This document shows positions 1-6,836 of a stretch of 44,015 nucleotides of DNA, piece by piece; the first letter of the stretch is position 1; each line of letters starts with the position of its first letter. Location: contig JAZORR010000023.1 in the NCBI GenBank assembly GCA_045656705.1, positions 1 to 44,015 on the forward strand. Reading direction: 5' to 3'. The translations under genes and the position numbers were made by a program. The notes beneath the pieces are model-generated. The model saw nothing but the letters and a program-made list of their open reading frames with translations. It had not been told where the DNA came from and did no database searches. This DNA is from RGIG4576 sp045656705. GTDB taxonomy: Bacteria; Bacteroidota; Bacteroidia; Bacteroidales; Muribaculaceae.

Positions 1-110
1 CAGCGAAGCTGTTCAGGGGCAATATCAAGAATGACTGCCATATCCGATATTTTGAGGTATATGGAAGCGAATTTCTCTATTTGGTCAAGTTGTTCGGGAG
101 TGTAGTTCAT
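1..110 (-). CDS. Partial phage protein, possibly small terminase subunit
   Basis: The first 36 codons of a leftward gene run off the left edge of the window. The product begins MNYTPEQLDQIEKFASIYLK and continues with a short helix-turn-helix-like stretch ending in APEQLR. Its start lies one base beyond the stop of the upstream gene (112-633), so the two are probably co-transcribed. A small HTH-like protein downstream of head genes in Bacteroidales phages is often a small terminase subunit or DNA-packaging protein. That is inference from position and a helical pattern only; with only 36 residues visible the function is uncertain. Confidence 0.5.
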   Translation of the reverse strand, partial: MNYTPEQLDQIEKFASIYLKISDMAVILDIAPEQLR

Positions 111-111
111 A

Positions 112-633
112 TCAATCAGAGTTTATGCGTTGCGAAAAAAGATCGTTCAGTGGCACGGAGTGATTGGAAATAAGGTCATCGACCTGGCTGTGAAGCGTAG
201 CGAATATTTCCTTGTCCGTAGTGATGAAAGCAGATTCAGAGCGATTTCCTCGTGTCAGGTTTTGCGAAGTGACGACGCAAACCGTATCGCCGGCTGTAGA
301 TTTTACCAGTAAAATCTTGCTGTGATTGTCAGCGAGGTATGTCCGCTCGATAACTTGCGAAATGAACGCCCACAGCTTCAGCGTCTTGTTTGTCGCCTTG
401 TGGTCAAGAACAAGGTGGAACGCCTTTACTCGCCCTGACTTTTCGATAAAGAAAAGGCGACGTAAAAACTCCTCCGAGATTGAGAATGAAGTTTGCCACA
501 CCTCGGCTTCGCCCACTTGCTCAAGAATCCATTCCAATACATCAGCCACCTGTACGGCATTTGAGAGATACGCTTGATAAGGCTTATCACTCAAAGGCTT
601 TAGTACAGAGTCAATGGAAGTATTTCTTTTCAT
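112..633 (-). CDS. PLD-like (HKD half-motif) phage protein
   Basis: This 173-residue product is helical in its first half. Its C-terminal part resembles one half of a phospholipase D/HKD nuclease active site: H104-S-K106 starts a hydrophobic strand (ILLVKS), followed by VTSQNLTRGNR with N125 and N130 and then E133. The family acts on phosphodiester bonds and normally pairs two HKD halves, either in one chain or as a dimer; only one is seen here. The usual downstream Asp of HxKxxxxD is not obvious, so this may be a degenerate or DNA-binding version. The start overlaps the stop of the upstream gene by four bases, which indicates translational coupling. The role in the phage is unknown. Confidence 0.6.
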   Translation of the reverse strand: MKRNTSIDSVLKPLSDKPYQAYLSNAVQVADVLEWILEQVGEAEVWQTSFSISEEFLRRLFFIEKSGRVKAFHLVLDHKATNKTLKLWAFISQVIERTYLADNHSKILLVKSTAGDTVCVVTSQNLTRGNRSESAFITTDKEIFATLHSQVDDLISNHSVPLNDLFSQRINSD

Positions 634-1238
634 GACTTTTTAGTGGCTTTCTTCTTGGTTGTTTTAGCAGTTTTCTTTTCCTCTTTTGGGTATTCCGACT
701 GAGTACCGACGAAGTGGTCGTACTGTTCCCAATTAGAGTGTAGACGCTTATCAAGTTCGATAAGCTCTTTAAGAAATGGATATCGCTCGCTGTCAGGGCA
801 AGAAGCGTTATCCGTTGAAAGGCTACGGAGTTTAAGATGCACCTCACGCATACGCTGAACGATAGAAAGGTTCTCTACATAGAGAGCTTGTATCTCGTCA
901 GGCAGAGAGTCGTGGTCTTCACGCTTACCTTTCTTAAAGTCTTTTGCAGGACTTTCTTCCTCAAGCGAGAAATGTTCTTTGGCGATAACATCGACCCGTT
1001 TCTGCATTTCCTCGACTTGATAATGCGTGAGAGCTTGCACACGGAAGTTGTAATACTTTCGTATGTTGTATTCTATAAACTCAGCCTTGCTTGTCGGGTT
1101 CGCCATTATGTTACGATACATAATCTGATTGCCCGAAAGTTTGAGTAGATACAAAGTACCTACGGCGTAATCTCGTTCATCGGTAGGTGTTTCGAGCCAT
1201 TTCTGAATAAGTTCGGTAAATTTATTGTCAAGAGCCAT
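630..1238 (-). CDS. Phage protein of unknown function, lysine-rich C-terminus
   Basis: The product, 202 residues from the chosen start MALDNKFTEL, is mostly helical and ends in a very basic tail (KKTAKTTKKKATKKS). I chose the ATG at 1238 rather than an upstream in-frame ATG because it is preceded by TTTAATACT, the same start context as the capsid and protease genes. I do not recognise a catalytic motif. The N-terminal half (WLETPTDERDYAVGTLYLLKLSGN) looks like a compact helical domain. It sits between a phosphoribosyltransferase and a PLD-like gene in the head module, so a morphogenesis or packaging accessory role is possible but unproven. The basic tail could bind DNA. Confidence 0.7.
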   Translation of the reverse strand: MALDNKFTELIQKWLETPTDERDYAVGTLYLLKLSGNQIMYRNIMANPTSKAEFIEYNIRKYYNFRVQALTHYQVEEMQKRVDVIAKEHFSLEEESPAKDFKKGKREDHDSLPDEIQALYVENLSIVQRMREVHLKLRSLSTDNASCPDSERYPFLKELIELDKRLHSNWEQYDHFVGTQSEYPKEEKKTAKTTKKKATKKS

Positions 1239-1242
1239 AGTA

Positions 1243-1911
1243 TTAAAGTTTATTGTTGATACCAGTAAAGAACACAAGGTTTTTGTTGTGTTCTTCAAGG
1301 AGTTTTCTCATTGAGGCAAGTGTTTGCCCTGTGGTAACGAAATCGTCGAACACGATTAAGTTAGCCTCTTTCGGCAGTACATTCAGCGTAAAGACAGCAT
1401 TCATTCGCTGTTTTGAGCGACAGAAAGCCACATCTTCGTAGAATGGAATGCCGAGCTGTTGGGCGATCACTTCCGAGATACGAGTTGCAAAGTTCTTCGT
1501 CAGATGTCGGCGTTTAGGAGTGGTCACCACAGCCCAATCGCCATTAGGCAGATTGTAGCCGAGCATTTCCTTGATAACTGGAACAATGCTATTAGCGAAG
1601 AACTGCACCATATCGTCATCAGCCTTTATTTCAGTAAGCGTGCGACCATAAAGTGACTTTTGCCAAATGGAGACAAAGTTCACATTTGAGCGACGAGTAA
1701 GTCTGAGTCGATAAGTAAAGTCGCACCTTGCTTCCACCGATTTGTCCCATGCTTTGCGTTTCTCCTCGGCAAAGATGTCCTTACTTTGAGGAGTGCGAGA
1801 ATTGGGCGAAACGCCAAGAGCGTCCATGTCGATGTTAGGAACAGAGATTTCCGAAAGGATTTCTCCCACATCAATCAAGTCGCTCTCAGCGTGAGATTCA
1901 GAAGAGTTCAT
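1243..1911 (-). CDS. ComF-like phosphoribosyltransferase-domain protein in head module
   Basis: The 222-residue product has a C-terminal type I phosphoribosyltransferase fold. The diagnostic PRPP loop is NLIVFDDFVTTGQTLASM, with two acidic residues followed by TTGQT. An upstream segment WAVVTTPKRRHLTKNFATRI resembles the ComF-type 'PxPxxxxr..RGFN' region. The start at 1911 (MNSSESHAES) overlaps the upstream gene by 14 bases; a longer in-frame start at 1983 would overlap far more. ComF-type proteins are linked to DNA uptake, while other family members salvage nucleobases. Why a phage head operon carries one is unknown; nucleotide metabolism or DNA handling are guesses. Confidence 0.75.
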   Translation of the reverse strand: MNSSESHAESDLIDVGEILSEISVPNIDMDALGVSPNSRTPQSKDIFAEEKRKAWDKSVEARCDFTYRLRLTRRSNVNFVSIWQKSLYGRTLTEIKADDDMVQFFANSIVPVIKEMLGYNLPNGDWAVVTTPKRRHLTKNFATRISEVIAQQLGIPFYEDVAFCRSKQRMNAVFTLNVLPKEANLIVFDDFVTTGQTLASMRKLLEEHNKNLVFFTGINNKL

Positions 1912-2473
1912 CTTCGGAAGCAGTAACGATGTCGCCAATTTCAGTTTCGATAACACCCTCGTAGAAAGGAGCAGGACACACATCGGTAGCCTCTACCGTG
2001 ATAGTTGTGGCAGTCGTACCTGTTGGCCCTTGACCGAGGTCTTGGCTGACAGTAGATTTTGTTTGCCACCTAACACTACCCACCACACGATATTTGCCTT
2101 TCATATCCTTTACGAGATATACCACATCGTAGTTGTTGATATAGAGCGAAAGGTTTGAAGCCTCTTCGCCGACACCGGGGTGAATGGCAGTGAGTTTATT
2201 GAGCTGGGTTTGGCTTGGGAGTTCGCCCTGAGGTTCAGAAGTCAACTGCGATTTGTCGGGCAAAATATCGATGTATTTCCACTTGACATCAGCATTCAGC
2301 ACGAAGTCGCCGTTATATTTCGCTTCCGATATGCGACCATTCTCTGCTTTTAGGGCAGGCCATTGAGCTATTTCGCTCTTAGCGAGATAGTAAATGCGTC
2401 GCATAATACCCGGTAGTTCGGGTGTCCCTTGACACCACGCTACCGATTTTTGAAGATTAAGACATTCAGCCAT
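1898..2473 (-). CDS. Putative virion structural protein (connector or tail tube)
   Basis: This 191-residue protein is encoded directly after the major capsid gene, 20 bases away. It is rich in Gly, Thr, Ser and beta-prone segments, for example KYRVVGSVRWQTKSTVSQDL followed by a TGTTATTITVEA strand, and it has no signal peptide. The N-terminus contains two cysteines (ECLNLQKSVAWCQGTPELPG). Position immediately behind the capsid gene fits a head-tail connector, decoration or tail-tube protein. I see no motif that chooses between these. It overlaps the phosphoribosyltransferase gene by 14 bases. Confidence 0.6.
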   Translation of the reverse strand: MAECLNLQKSVAWCQGTPELPGIMRRIYYLAKSEIAQWPALKAENGRISEAKYNGDFVLNADVKWKYIDILPDKSQLTSEPQGELPSQTQLNKLTAIHPGVGEEASNLSLYINNYDVVYLVKDMKGKYRVVGSVRWQTKSTVSQDLGQGPTGTTATTITVEATDVCPAPFYEGVIETEIGDIVTASEDELF

Positions 2474-2492
2474 AGAAGTTAGAATTTAGAGA

Positions 2493-3452
2493 TTAGACAG
2501 TGATTTCGACAGCTTTGAAGCGACGCTTGTCAATCGATTCAAACTGCACACCGAAGAACATAGTGGCGATGTAGGTAAGGATAAACGGTTCGTATTCCTT
2601 GACCATAATGCTTTCGATGTCGCCCATTTGGTCGTAGCCTACAAGCATATTGCTCTTCGGGCAGATGTGGATAAACTTGCTGTCAGCCTTGTTATACAAA
2701 GGCACAAGTTTGAGGCGACCGTTAGAGCCTTCAACAGTGGTGTGATTGTATTGCGTATTGTACGGAATACCACCATGGCTCATTAGGTAGGCTTCATTAT
2801 ACTTGTCAGCAAAGTCTTGTGAACAGAACATAAGGAGTTCCTGAGAGCGAAGACGAGGGTCGAGCGAGAAAAGGATCTCCTTAGCCACATCGACAGCATT
2901 AGCCGAAGTGATTTCCTCAGAAATCTTCATATAGTTGCCATTCTCGGCAGAGATAGCTCCCGAAGTGATTTCCTTTTGTGTAATGGTATCAAAGCCGTCG
3001 AAGAGGTCTTTGGTAGTATCGCCGTTAGCGTTACGCACACCATTCCACATAGCGTCATTGAGGTGTTCCGACAAGCCCTTTGCGATTTGAGCAAGCACAT
3101 GGAGAGCAGTCGGAGTGGTCATCTGACCGTCGCCTTTGGTAGCACCAGTGCCGAGCAAAGTAGAGATAGCCGAGTTAGGTTCAAACTTGGCGACCACATT
3201 ACCGAAATGCGTTTCGAGCGTACGAAAATCAAGTTTAAGGTTTACATCGCCTGAGCGAGTAGCCTTGTAGGGAGCGAACTGAGCGTCAGCGTAGATAGTG
3301 CCGACATTCTCTTTGTATCGTATTCCGGGGCGACCAGTCATATACTGAAGCGTGTCCTGAATACCGATGATAGGCAACATCAAAAGGTCTTTACGCCACT
3401 TAATGGCCGCCTTTTGATAGTCGTCGAGTGTAAATTGTAGTTTACCAGCCAT
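2493..3452 (-). CDS. HK97-type major capsid protein
   Basis: The 319-residue product follows a ClpP-like prohead protease and its scaffold, the standard place for the capsid gene in HK97-like head modules. The N-terminal region GKLQFTLDDYQKAAIKWRKD, a central acidic/Gly segment and the C-terminal EYEPFILTYIATMFFGVQFE are typical of phage coat proteins that end in a beta-rich P/A domain. No catalytic motif is present. The ATG at 3452 is preceded by TTTAATACT, shared with its neighbours. I infer the coat role from gene order and overall character; sequence-level homology to HK97 gp5 cannot be shown by eye. Confidence 0.8.
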   Translation of the reverse strand: MAGKLQFTLDDYQKAAIKWRKDLLMLPIIGIQDTLQYMTGRPGIRYKENVGTIYADAQFAPYKATRSGDVNLKLDFRTLETHFGNVVAKFEPNSAISTLLGTGATKGDGQMTTPTALHVLAQIAKGLSEHLNDAMWNGVRNANGDTTKDLFDGFDTITQKEITSGAISAENGNYMKISEEITSANAVDVAKEILFSLDPRLRSQELLMFCSQDFADKYNEAYLMSHGGIPYNTQYNHTTVEGSNGRLKLVPLYNKADSKFIHICPKSNMLVGYDQMGDIESIMVKEYEPFILTYIATMFFGVQFESIDKRRFKAVEITV

Positions 3453-3471
3453 AGTATTAAAAGATTAAAAG

Positions 3472-3765
3472 TTATACAAGATTGTAGAGTTTGCGAGCTG
3501 AGTTTACGGTGTCGTAAAACTCTTCGACATCAGATTTTTCAGTCATAGAGGGCTTGTTGTCCTCGATGACAGCAGTAGAGCTATCGGCAGGAGCAGAAGC
3601 AAGAGCCGAAATGCGTTCGTTCAAAGAAGCAATCTCCTTGGCTTGTTTGTCAAGGGCATTTTCGATTGCTTGCAGATTTTCGACAGTAAGCGTAACCTTA
3701 TTGTCGTCGGCACAAAGTTCCTCTACATTGAGGATCTTGCCGATGTTGTTTACAGTAACTTTCAT
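3472..3765 (-). CDS. Nested in-frame capsid scaffold, internal start of the protease gene
   Basis: An in-frame ATG at 3765, inside the protease-scaffold gene, begins a 97-residue product starting MKVTVNNIGKILNVEELCAD. It contains only the scaffold segment, a helical stretch with LQAIENALDKQAKEIASL. The ATG lies in the context CAAATACTATG, almost the same as the starts of the protease, capsid and 1238 genes (TTTAATACTATG). Nested scaffold genes in the same frame as the protease are well known in lambda (Nu3 within C) and many HK97-type phages. The shared start context is seen directly; separate translation is inferred. Confidence 0.65.
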   Translation of the reverse strand: MKVTVNNIGKILNVEELCADDNKVTLTVENLQAIENALDKQAKEIASLNERISALASAPADSSTAVIEDNKPSMTEKSDVEEFYDTVNSARKLYNLV

Positions 3766-4461
3766 AGTATTTGAATGATTAGAAGATTTTTCCGATTTGA
3801 AAAGCGACGAAAGCGAAGCGATGAACTTGGCGAAAGGCGAATTTCTGTCTTGCACAGGAATGTTCGGTATCGGCATACCGGCATTAGCCATTGCCGAAGC
3901 GATAGCGTCGGTAAGCACAGGTGCTTGCTCGTTAGAGTTGGTAACTTCGTCCACGAAGCCCCAATCAAGAGCCTCTTGTGCCGATAGCCAACCACCGATT
4001 TTCATGAGGTCGAGCAAATCTTTGACATCTTTCTTGCACTTGGCAGAATACATCGAAGCGATGTTGATGTCAAGTTTGTCAAGGTCATTCTTCTGTGCTT
4101 GCAGCTCTTGGATAAGAGCCTCAGTATTGTCGGCATTGAGGTCGCACCAACGGAAGAACTCAGTGGAGCATTTATGTACGAGGTACATAGCGTTAGCGTC
4201 GATAGAGATATGTTTTGCACCGAGCGAAGCGATAGTAGCCGCTGACGCATTCATACCCACGAAATGCACCGACACATCGCCATGATTACGGAACGCCGAG
4301 GCGATAGACAGAGCCGTAGCCAACGAGCCACCCAGCGAGTCAATCAGTACCGATACCGATTGCTCGCTATTTTGGGCAAGCACGAAGTCCACATAGTTGC
4401 GGTCGAAGTCAGCACCACCGACGAAGCCTTTGAGATGTAGATTATAAGTTGCGTTTGACAT
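3472..4461 (-). CDS. ClpP-like prohead (head maturation) protease with fused scaffold
   Basis: The 329-residue product has an N-terminal ClpP/SppA-like serine protease domain (about 1-175). The oxyanion segment is DSLGGS at 41-46, the nucleophile is S73 in GMNASAAT and the base is H96 in AMYLVHKC. LSAQEALDWGFVDEV is the usual end of the ClpP fold. After a linker, residues about 233-329 form a charged, coiled-coil-prone scaffold (QAKEIASLNERISALAS). The enzyme trims scaffold and capsid during head maturation. It is the first gene of the head operon and has its own promoter-like sequence (4485-4515). An internal start makes the scaffold alone, as entered separately. Confidence 0.9.
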   Translation of the reverse strand: MSNATYNLHLKGFVGGADFDRNYVDFVLAQNSEQSVSVLIDSLGGSLATALSIASAFRNHGDVSVHFVGMNASAATIASLGAKHISIDANAMYLVHKCSTEFFRWCDLNADNTEALIQELQAQKNDLDKLDINIASMYSAKCKKDVKDLLDLMKIGGWLSAQEALDWGFVDEVTNSNEQAPVLTDAIASAMANAGMPIPNIPVQDRNSPFAKFIASLSSLFKSEKSSNHSNTMKVTVNNIGKILNVEELCADDNKVTLTVENLQAIENALDKQAKEIASLNERISALASAPADSSTAVIEDNKPSMTEKSDVEEFYDTVNSARKLYNLV

Positions 4462-4484
4462 AGTATTAAAATTTATTTCTATGT

Positions 4485-4515
4485 CAAAGTTAGCACCTTA
4501 TTATAGGGGATTAAA
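4485..4515 (-). promoter_or_regulatory. Promoter of the phage head operon
   Basis: On the minus strand, TTTA (4515-4512) is followed after 19 bp by TAACTTTG (4492-4485). The latter is an exact Bacteroidetes -7 element (TAnnTTTG) and the former is one base off the -33 TTTG. It lies 24 bases ahead of the protease ATG and just after the terminator at 4531-4557, which is where a separate late promoter is needed. Confidence 0.6.
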
Positions 4516-4530
4516 AGACACAATAACAGC

Positions 4531-4557
4531 AAAAAAGGCCTCCGAAGAGACCTTTTT
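4531..4557. terminator. Bidirectional terminator between ardA and the head operon
   Basis: AAAAAAGGCCTC, a CGAA loop and GAGACCTTTTT form a hairpin with one internal mismatch. An A-run on one side and a T-run on the other let it work in both directions. It follows the ardA stop on the minus strand and separates that gene from the head operon. Confidence 0.75.
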
Positions 4558-4577
4558 CAGTGTTGTTTGCGAAAGAT

Positions 4578-5192
4578 TTATCTTCGGAAAACATAGCCAT
4601 TATCGTAGAAGTAATCGCACATAAACAAATCGCGAGCGAAAGCATCGTAGTCGAAGTAATATGAAAGATTACCCAACATCTTGTCAAGGTCATAACATTC
4701 GTCAACGATATGTCGAGCGAAATCCTCTTCACTATCAAATTCGCCTTGGTAAGCGTCATCGAATTTGTCAAGCTCGTCTGCGCTGTAGCAAGTAAGGAAA
4801 GCGTCAACAGCATCGCGGTCAGCGAAGCTCGCATACTTGATGATTGTGTCAAACTCATCTTCATCGAAGCAACTTTCCGAATACAACTCGCGAGGAAAAT
4901 TCTCGTAATCTTGGAACATAAGTTCGGGATCTTCTTCATCGGCATGCAAATCGTAGCAGAACTCGATGAACTCGTCATAATCGTCAAAGGTGGTCAAATC
5001 AATCCACATACCTTGAAGTGAACCATTGTTGTATTTGCCGTATGTGCCACAATATACAGCAGGATTATCACTGTCAAGCGAATGCTTGTGATATTGAATT
5101 TCATCACTTGTGGGGAAAGAGCGACCACTGATTTCATTTACGAAAGCGACCTTGTTGTCGCTGTGGGCTGAAAGAGAAGAATTTGTATTCAT
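4578..5192 (-). CDS. ardA: ArdA-type antirestriction protein
   Basis: The 204-residue product is highly acidic and opens its core with VYCGTYGKYNNGSLQGMWID, the ArdA domain-1 start. It continues with FDDYDEFIEFCYDLHADEED. A later repeat, AYQGEFDSEEDFARHIVDE, and the C-terminal YYFDYDAFARDLFMCDYF follow the usual three-domain ArdA layout. ArdA mimics about 40 bp of B-form DNA and blocks type I restriction enzymes, protecting incoming DNA. I chose the ATG at 5192; the upstream stretch back to 5276 has an unlike composition. The gene is enclosed by terminators at 4531-4557 and 5455-5489, so it is probably an independent transcription unit inside the phage. Confidence 0.9.
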   Translation of the reverse strand: MNTNSSLSAHSDNKVAFVNEISGRSFPTSDEIQYHKHSLDSDNPAVYCGTYGKYNNGSLQGMWIDLTTFDDYDEFIEFCYDLHADEEDPELMFQDYENFPRELYSESCFDEDEFDTIIKYASFADRDAVDAFLTCYSADELDKFDDAYQGEFDSEEDFARHIVDECYDLDKMLGNLSYYFDYDAFARDLFMCDYFYDNGYVFRR

Positions 5193-5454
5193 GCGATAAT
5201 GAATTAAATGATTAAACACTATGCTCCGTAAAGGAGCGACTTTTACACTGCCCACAAAGAGCCGATACGCAAACATTATGCAAGGTTCGGAGATTAAATA
5301 CTACCCGATTTAGGTGTGGAGATTTCAGCCCCGACACCTGTTGCTTGACCTTGCAGTTGAAAGTACCGGCAATAACTTTGCGGCGTAAAAGTGCCCGACG
5401 GAGTATTGTTGATTTAATTCTCGTATGAGCAGATTTCGTTCAGCCTAAGCATAA
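5193..5454 (-). promoter_or_regulatory. Leader region upstream of ardA
   Basis: No gene is visible in these 262 bases. The stretch contains AGGTGT and ACACCT as an inverted pair around 5312-5330. It also holds an 11-base sequence, TTGCTTGACCT at 5341-5351, that is the inverse of AGGTCAAGCAA at 5461-5471 in the neighbouring terminator. These could let the leader RNA pair with itself. No exact TAnnTTTG element was found, so the ardA promoter is unresolved. Confidence 0.35.
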
Positions 5455-5489
5455 CAAAAAAGGTCAAGCAATGAAATCACTGCTCGACC
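5455..5489 (-). terminator. Rho-independent terminator after the 5531-5956 gene
   Basis: On the minus strand, GGTCGAGCA and TGCTTGACC form a nine-base stem with one G-U pair and a ten-base loop, followed directly by TTTTTT. It lies 41 bases beyond the stop codon at 5531 and would isolate the early phage genes from ardA. Confidence 0.85.
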
Positions 5490-5530
5490 ACAAGAGAACT
5501 ATGAATAACAATGAAGAAAGTGATACTGCT

Positions 5531-5956
5531 TTATATGGCACAACGAATAGGCATACCAACCGATGACCACTTAATTTCGTAGGTATTGGCATTAGATTCA
5601 CCTGAGGGGTTGCCACTCGTGGCAGAAGATTTGACGACAGGGTACGGTCGTTCACGAGAGCCGATGACAAAGGAAGTTCCCGACGCGTCCGTGATTACGA
5701 AAGCGAGGTGTTTATGAAGTGGAATGTTGTCGTTTGACACAAATTTAAGCGTGCAAAGCACCTTACGCCCATTGTTGTCGTATTCCTCTACAGCTTCGTA
5801 TGACGGCTGACCGAAAAAGCGAACAGGCGTAATCTCAGTGAAGACGCCGACAGGAATGCCCGATGAATGTTTGAGAACGATGTTGGGCTGAATATTCTCG
5901 CAGAGGCAGTAGCCGATTTGTGCGATACCCGGTAATGAGTGATTGAAGTTTTCCAT
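5531..5956 (-). CDS. Phage protein of unknown function
   Basis: The 141-residue product starts at ATG 5956 (MENFNHSLPGIAQIGYCLCE). It reads as a beta-rich domain: VGVFTEITPVRFFGQPSYEA, KVLCTLKFVSND, HLAFVITDASGTSFVIGSRE. The tail ends SSATSGNPSGESNANTYEIK and MPIRCAI. Such proteins occur in Bacteroidales prophages, but I recognise no function. The segment FVIGSRERPYPVVK followed by a Ser/Gly-rich stretch might suggest a virion decoration or tail-associated protein. It ends just before a strong terminator and lies 62 bases downstream of the 6019-6528 gene. Confidence 0.65.
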   Translation of the reverse strand: MENFNHSLPGIAQIGYCLCENIQPNIVLKHSSGIPVGVFTEITPVRFFGQPSYEAVEEYDNNGRKVLCTLKFVSNDNIPLHKHLAFVITDASGTSFVIGSRERPYPVVKSSATSGNPSGESNANTYEIKWSSVGMPIRCAI

Positions 5957-6018
5957 AGCAAACAATTAAAATTAAAGAGTTTATAGCTGAAATAGCTGAA
6001 ATCGTGTATTGGTACAAT

Positions 6019-6528
6019 TTATGGGGTCGAATTCCCCGATTTTTTTTCTGATTTTGCCCTTTTAGCTCTCAAATTTGAGAGATAGTAGGTTCTTTTACGC
6101 TGATATCGTTTCGCGATAGAGTTCCAATTTCGTTCATCAGGCTCAATACCTTTTTTCTGCATCCAAGCATAAATAAGGTCTTGTTGCTGTTTGCCGATAT
6201 ACCCAAAACGATGTAAGTCCAGCCAAAGCTGCACATCAAAACGGTTCTTTATACACTTAATCAAAGCGATTTTTGCAGTATGAGGCAAATAGTTGTATTT
6301 CTCAGGTTTTTTATGCTTGAAACAAGGTATTAGAATAGCCAAATCATTTTCGTCTTTGGGCAAATCAGGTAAAGTATTTTCAGGTAATTCTTCAAGGAAC
6401 AACTCTAAAATCCCTCGCTCGGCAGAATTGCGAGGAAAGAGAACAGGGATTGTTCCACCACATTCATAAATGAGCCATTGCTTGATGTATGGCTCTAATT
6501 TGATGTATAAGCAATATTGTCCGGTCAT
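6019..6528 (-). CDS. Phage protein of unknown function, possibly DNA-binding
   Basis: The 169-residue product begins MTGQYCLYIKLEPYIKQWLI. It ends in a strongly basic region (AKRYQRKRTYYLSNLRAKRA) suited to nucleic-acid binding. The middle has helical segments such as AKIALIKCIKNRFDVQLWLD and GKQQQDLIYAWMQKKGIEPD. No catalytic motif is visible. The gene follows an AT-rich region of repeated GTTATC-type motifs (6571-6780) and lies downstream of the primase-helicase, so a replication accessory or origin-binding role is possible. This is inferred from position and charge. Confidence 0.65.
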   Translation of the reverse strand: MTGQYCLYIKLEPYIKQWLIYECGGTIPVLFPRNSAERGILELFLEELPENTLPDLPKDENDLAILIPCFKHKKPEKYNYLPHTAKIALIKCIKNRFDVQLWLDLHRFGYIGKQQQDLIYAWMQKKGIEPDERNWNSIAKRYQRKRTYYLSNLRAKRAKSEKKSGNSTP

Positions 6529-6570
6529 ATATTAAACATTAAAATTGACATCTATTTCAGCATTAACTTC

Positions 6571-6780
6571 GATAACATTGATAACAAAAAAATAAACGAT
6601 TGATTTATTGAAGATTACATTAATGGAATATTGACAATAATGTTATCAAACTATCAAAAAAGTAAAATCAATGTTATCCATGAAGTAAAATGTTATTGAG
6701 AGTTATTAAAAGTTACCACATTATGGAGCGTATAAACTATTGATTATAAACAATGTAATCAATGTTATCATTGTTATTGG
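6571..6780. repeat. Iteron-like AATGTTATC repeats, candidate origin or operator
   Basis: This AT-rich, gene-free stretch repeats AATGTTATC or close variants on both strands. The copies are an inverted pair in GATAACATTGATAAC (6571-6585), AATGTTATC (6639-6647), CAATGTTATCC (6669-6679), AATGTTATTG (6689-6698), CAATGTAATC (6751-6760) and CAATGTTATCATTGTTATTG (6760-6779). Several close copies next to a primase-helicase gene fit a replication origin with initiator-binding iterons. A multi-site operator for the 6019-6528 gene is the alternative. The whole gene gap runs from 6529 to 6836. Confidence 0.5.
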
Positions 6781-6836
6781 CATAATCAACTGAAAATTTT
6801 CGGACTATAGTCCAAAAAAACAATGCTTTTGTTGCG

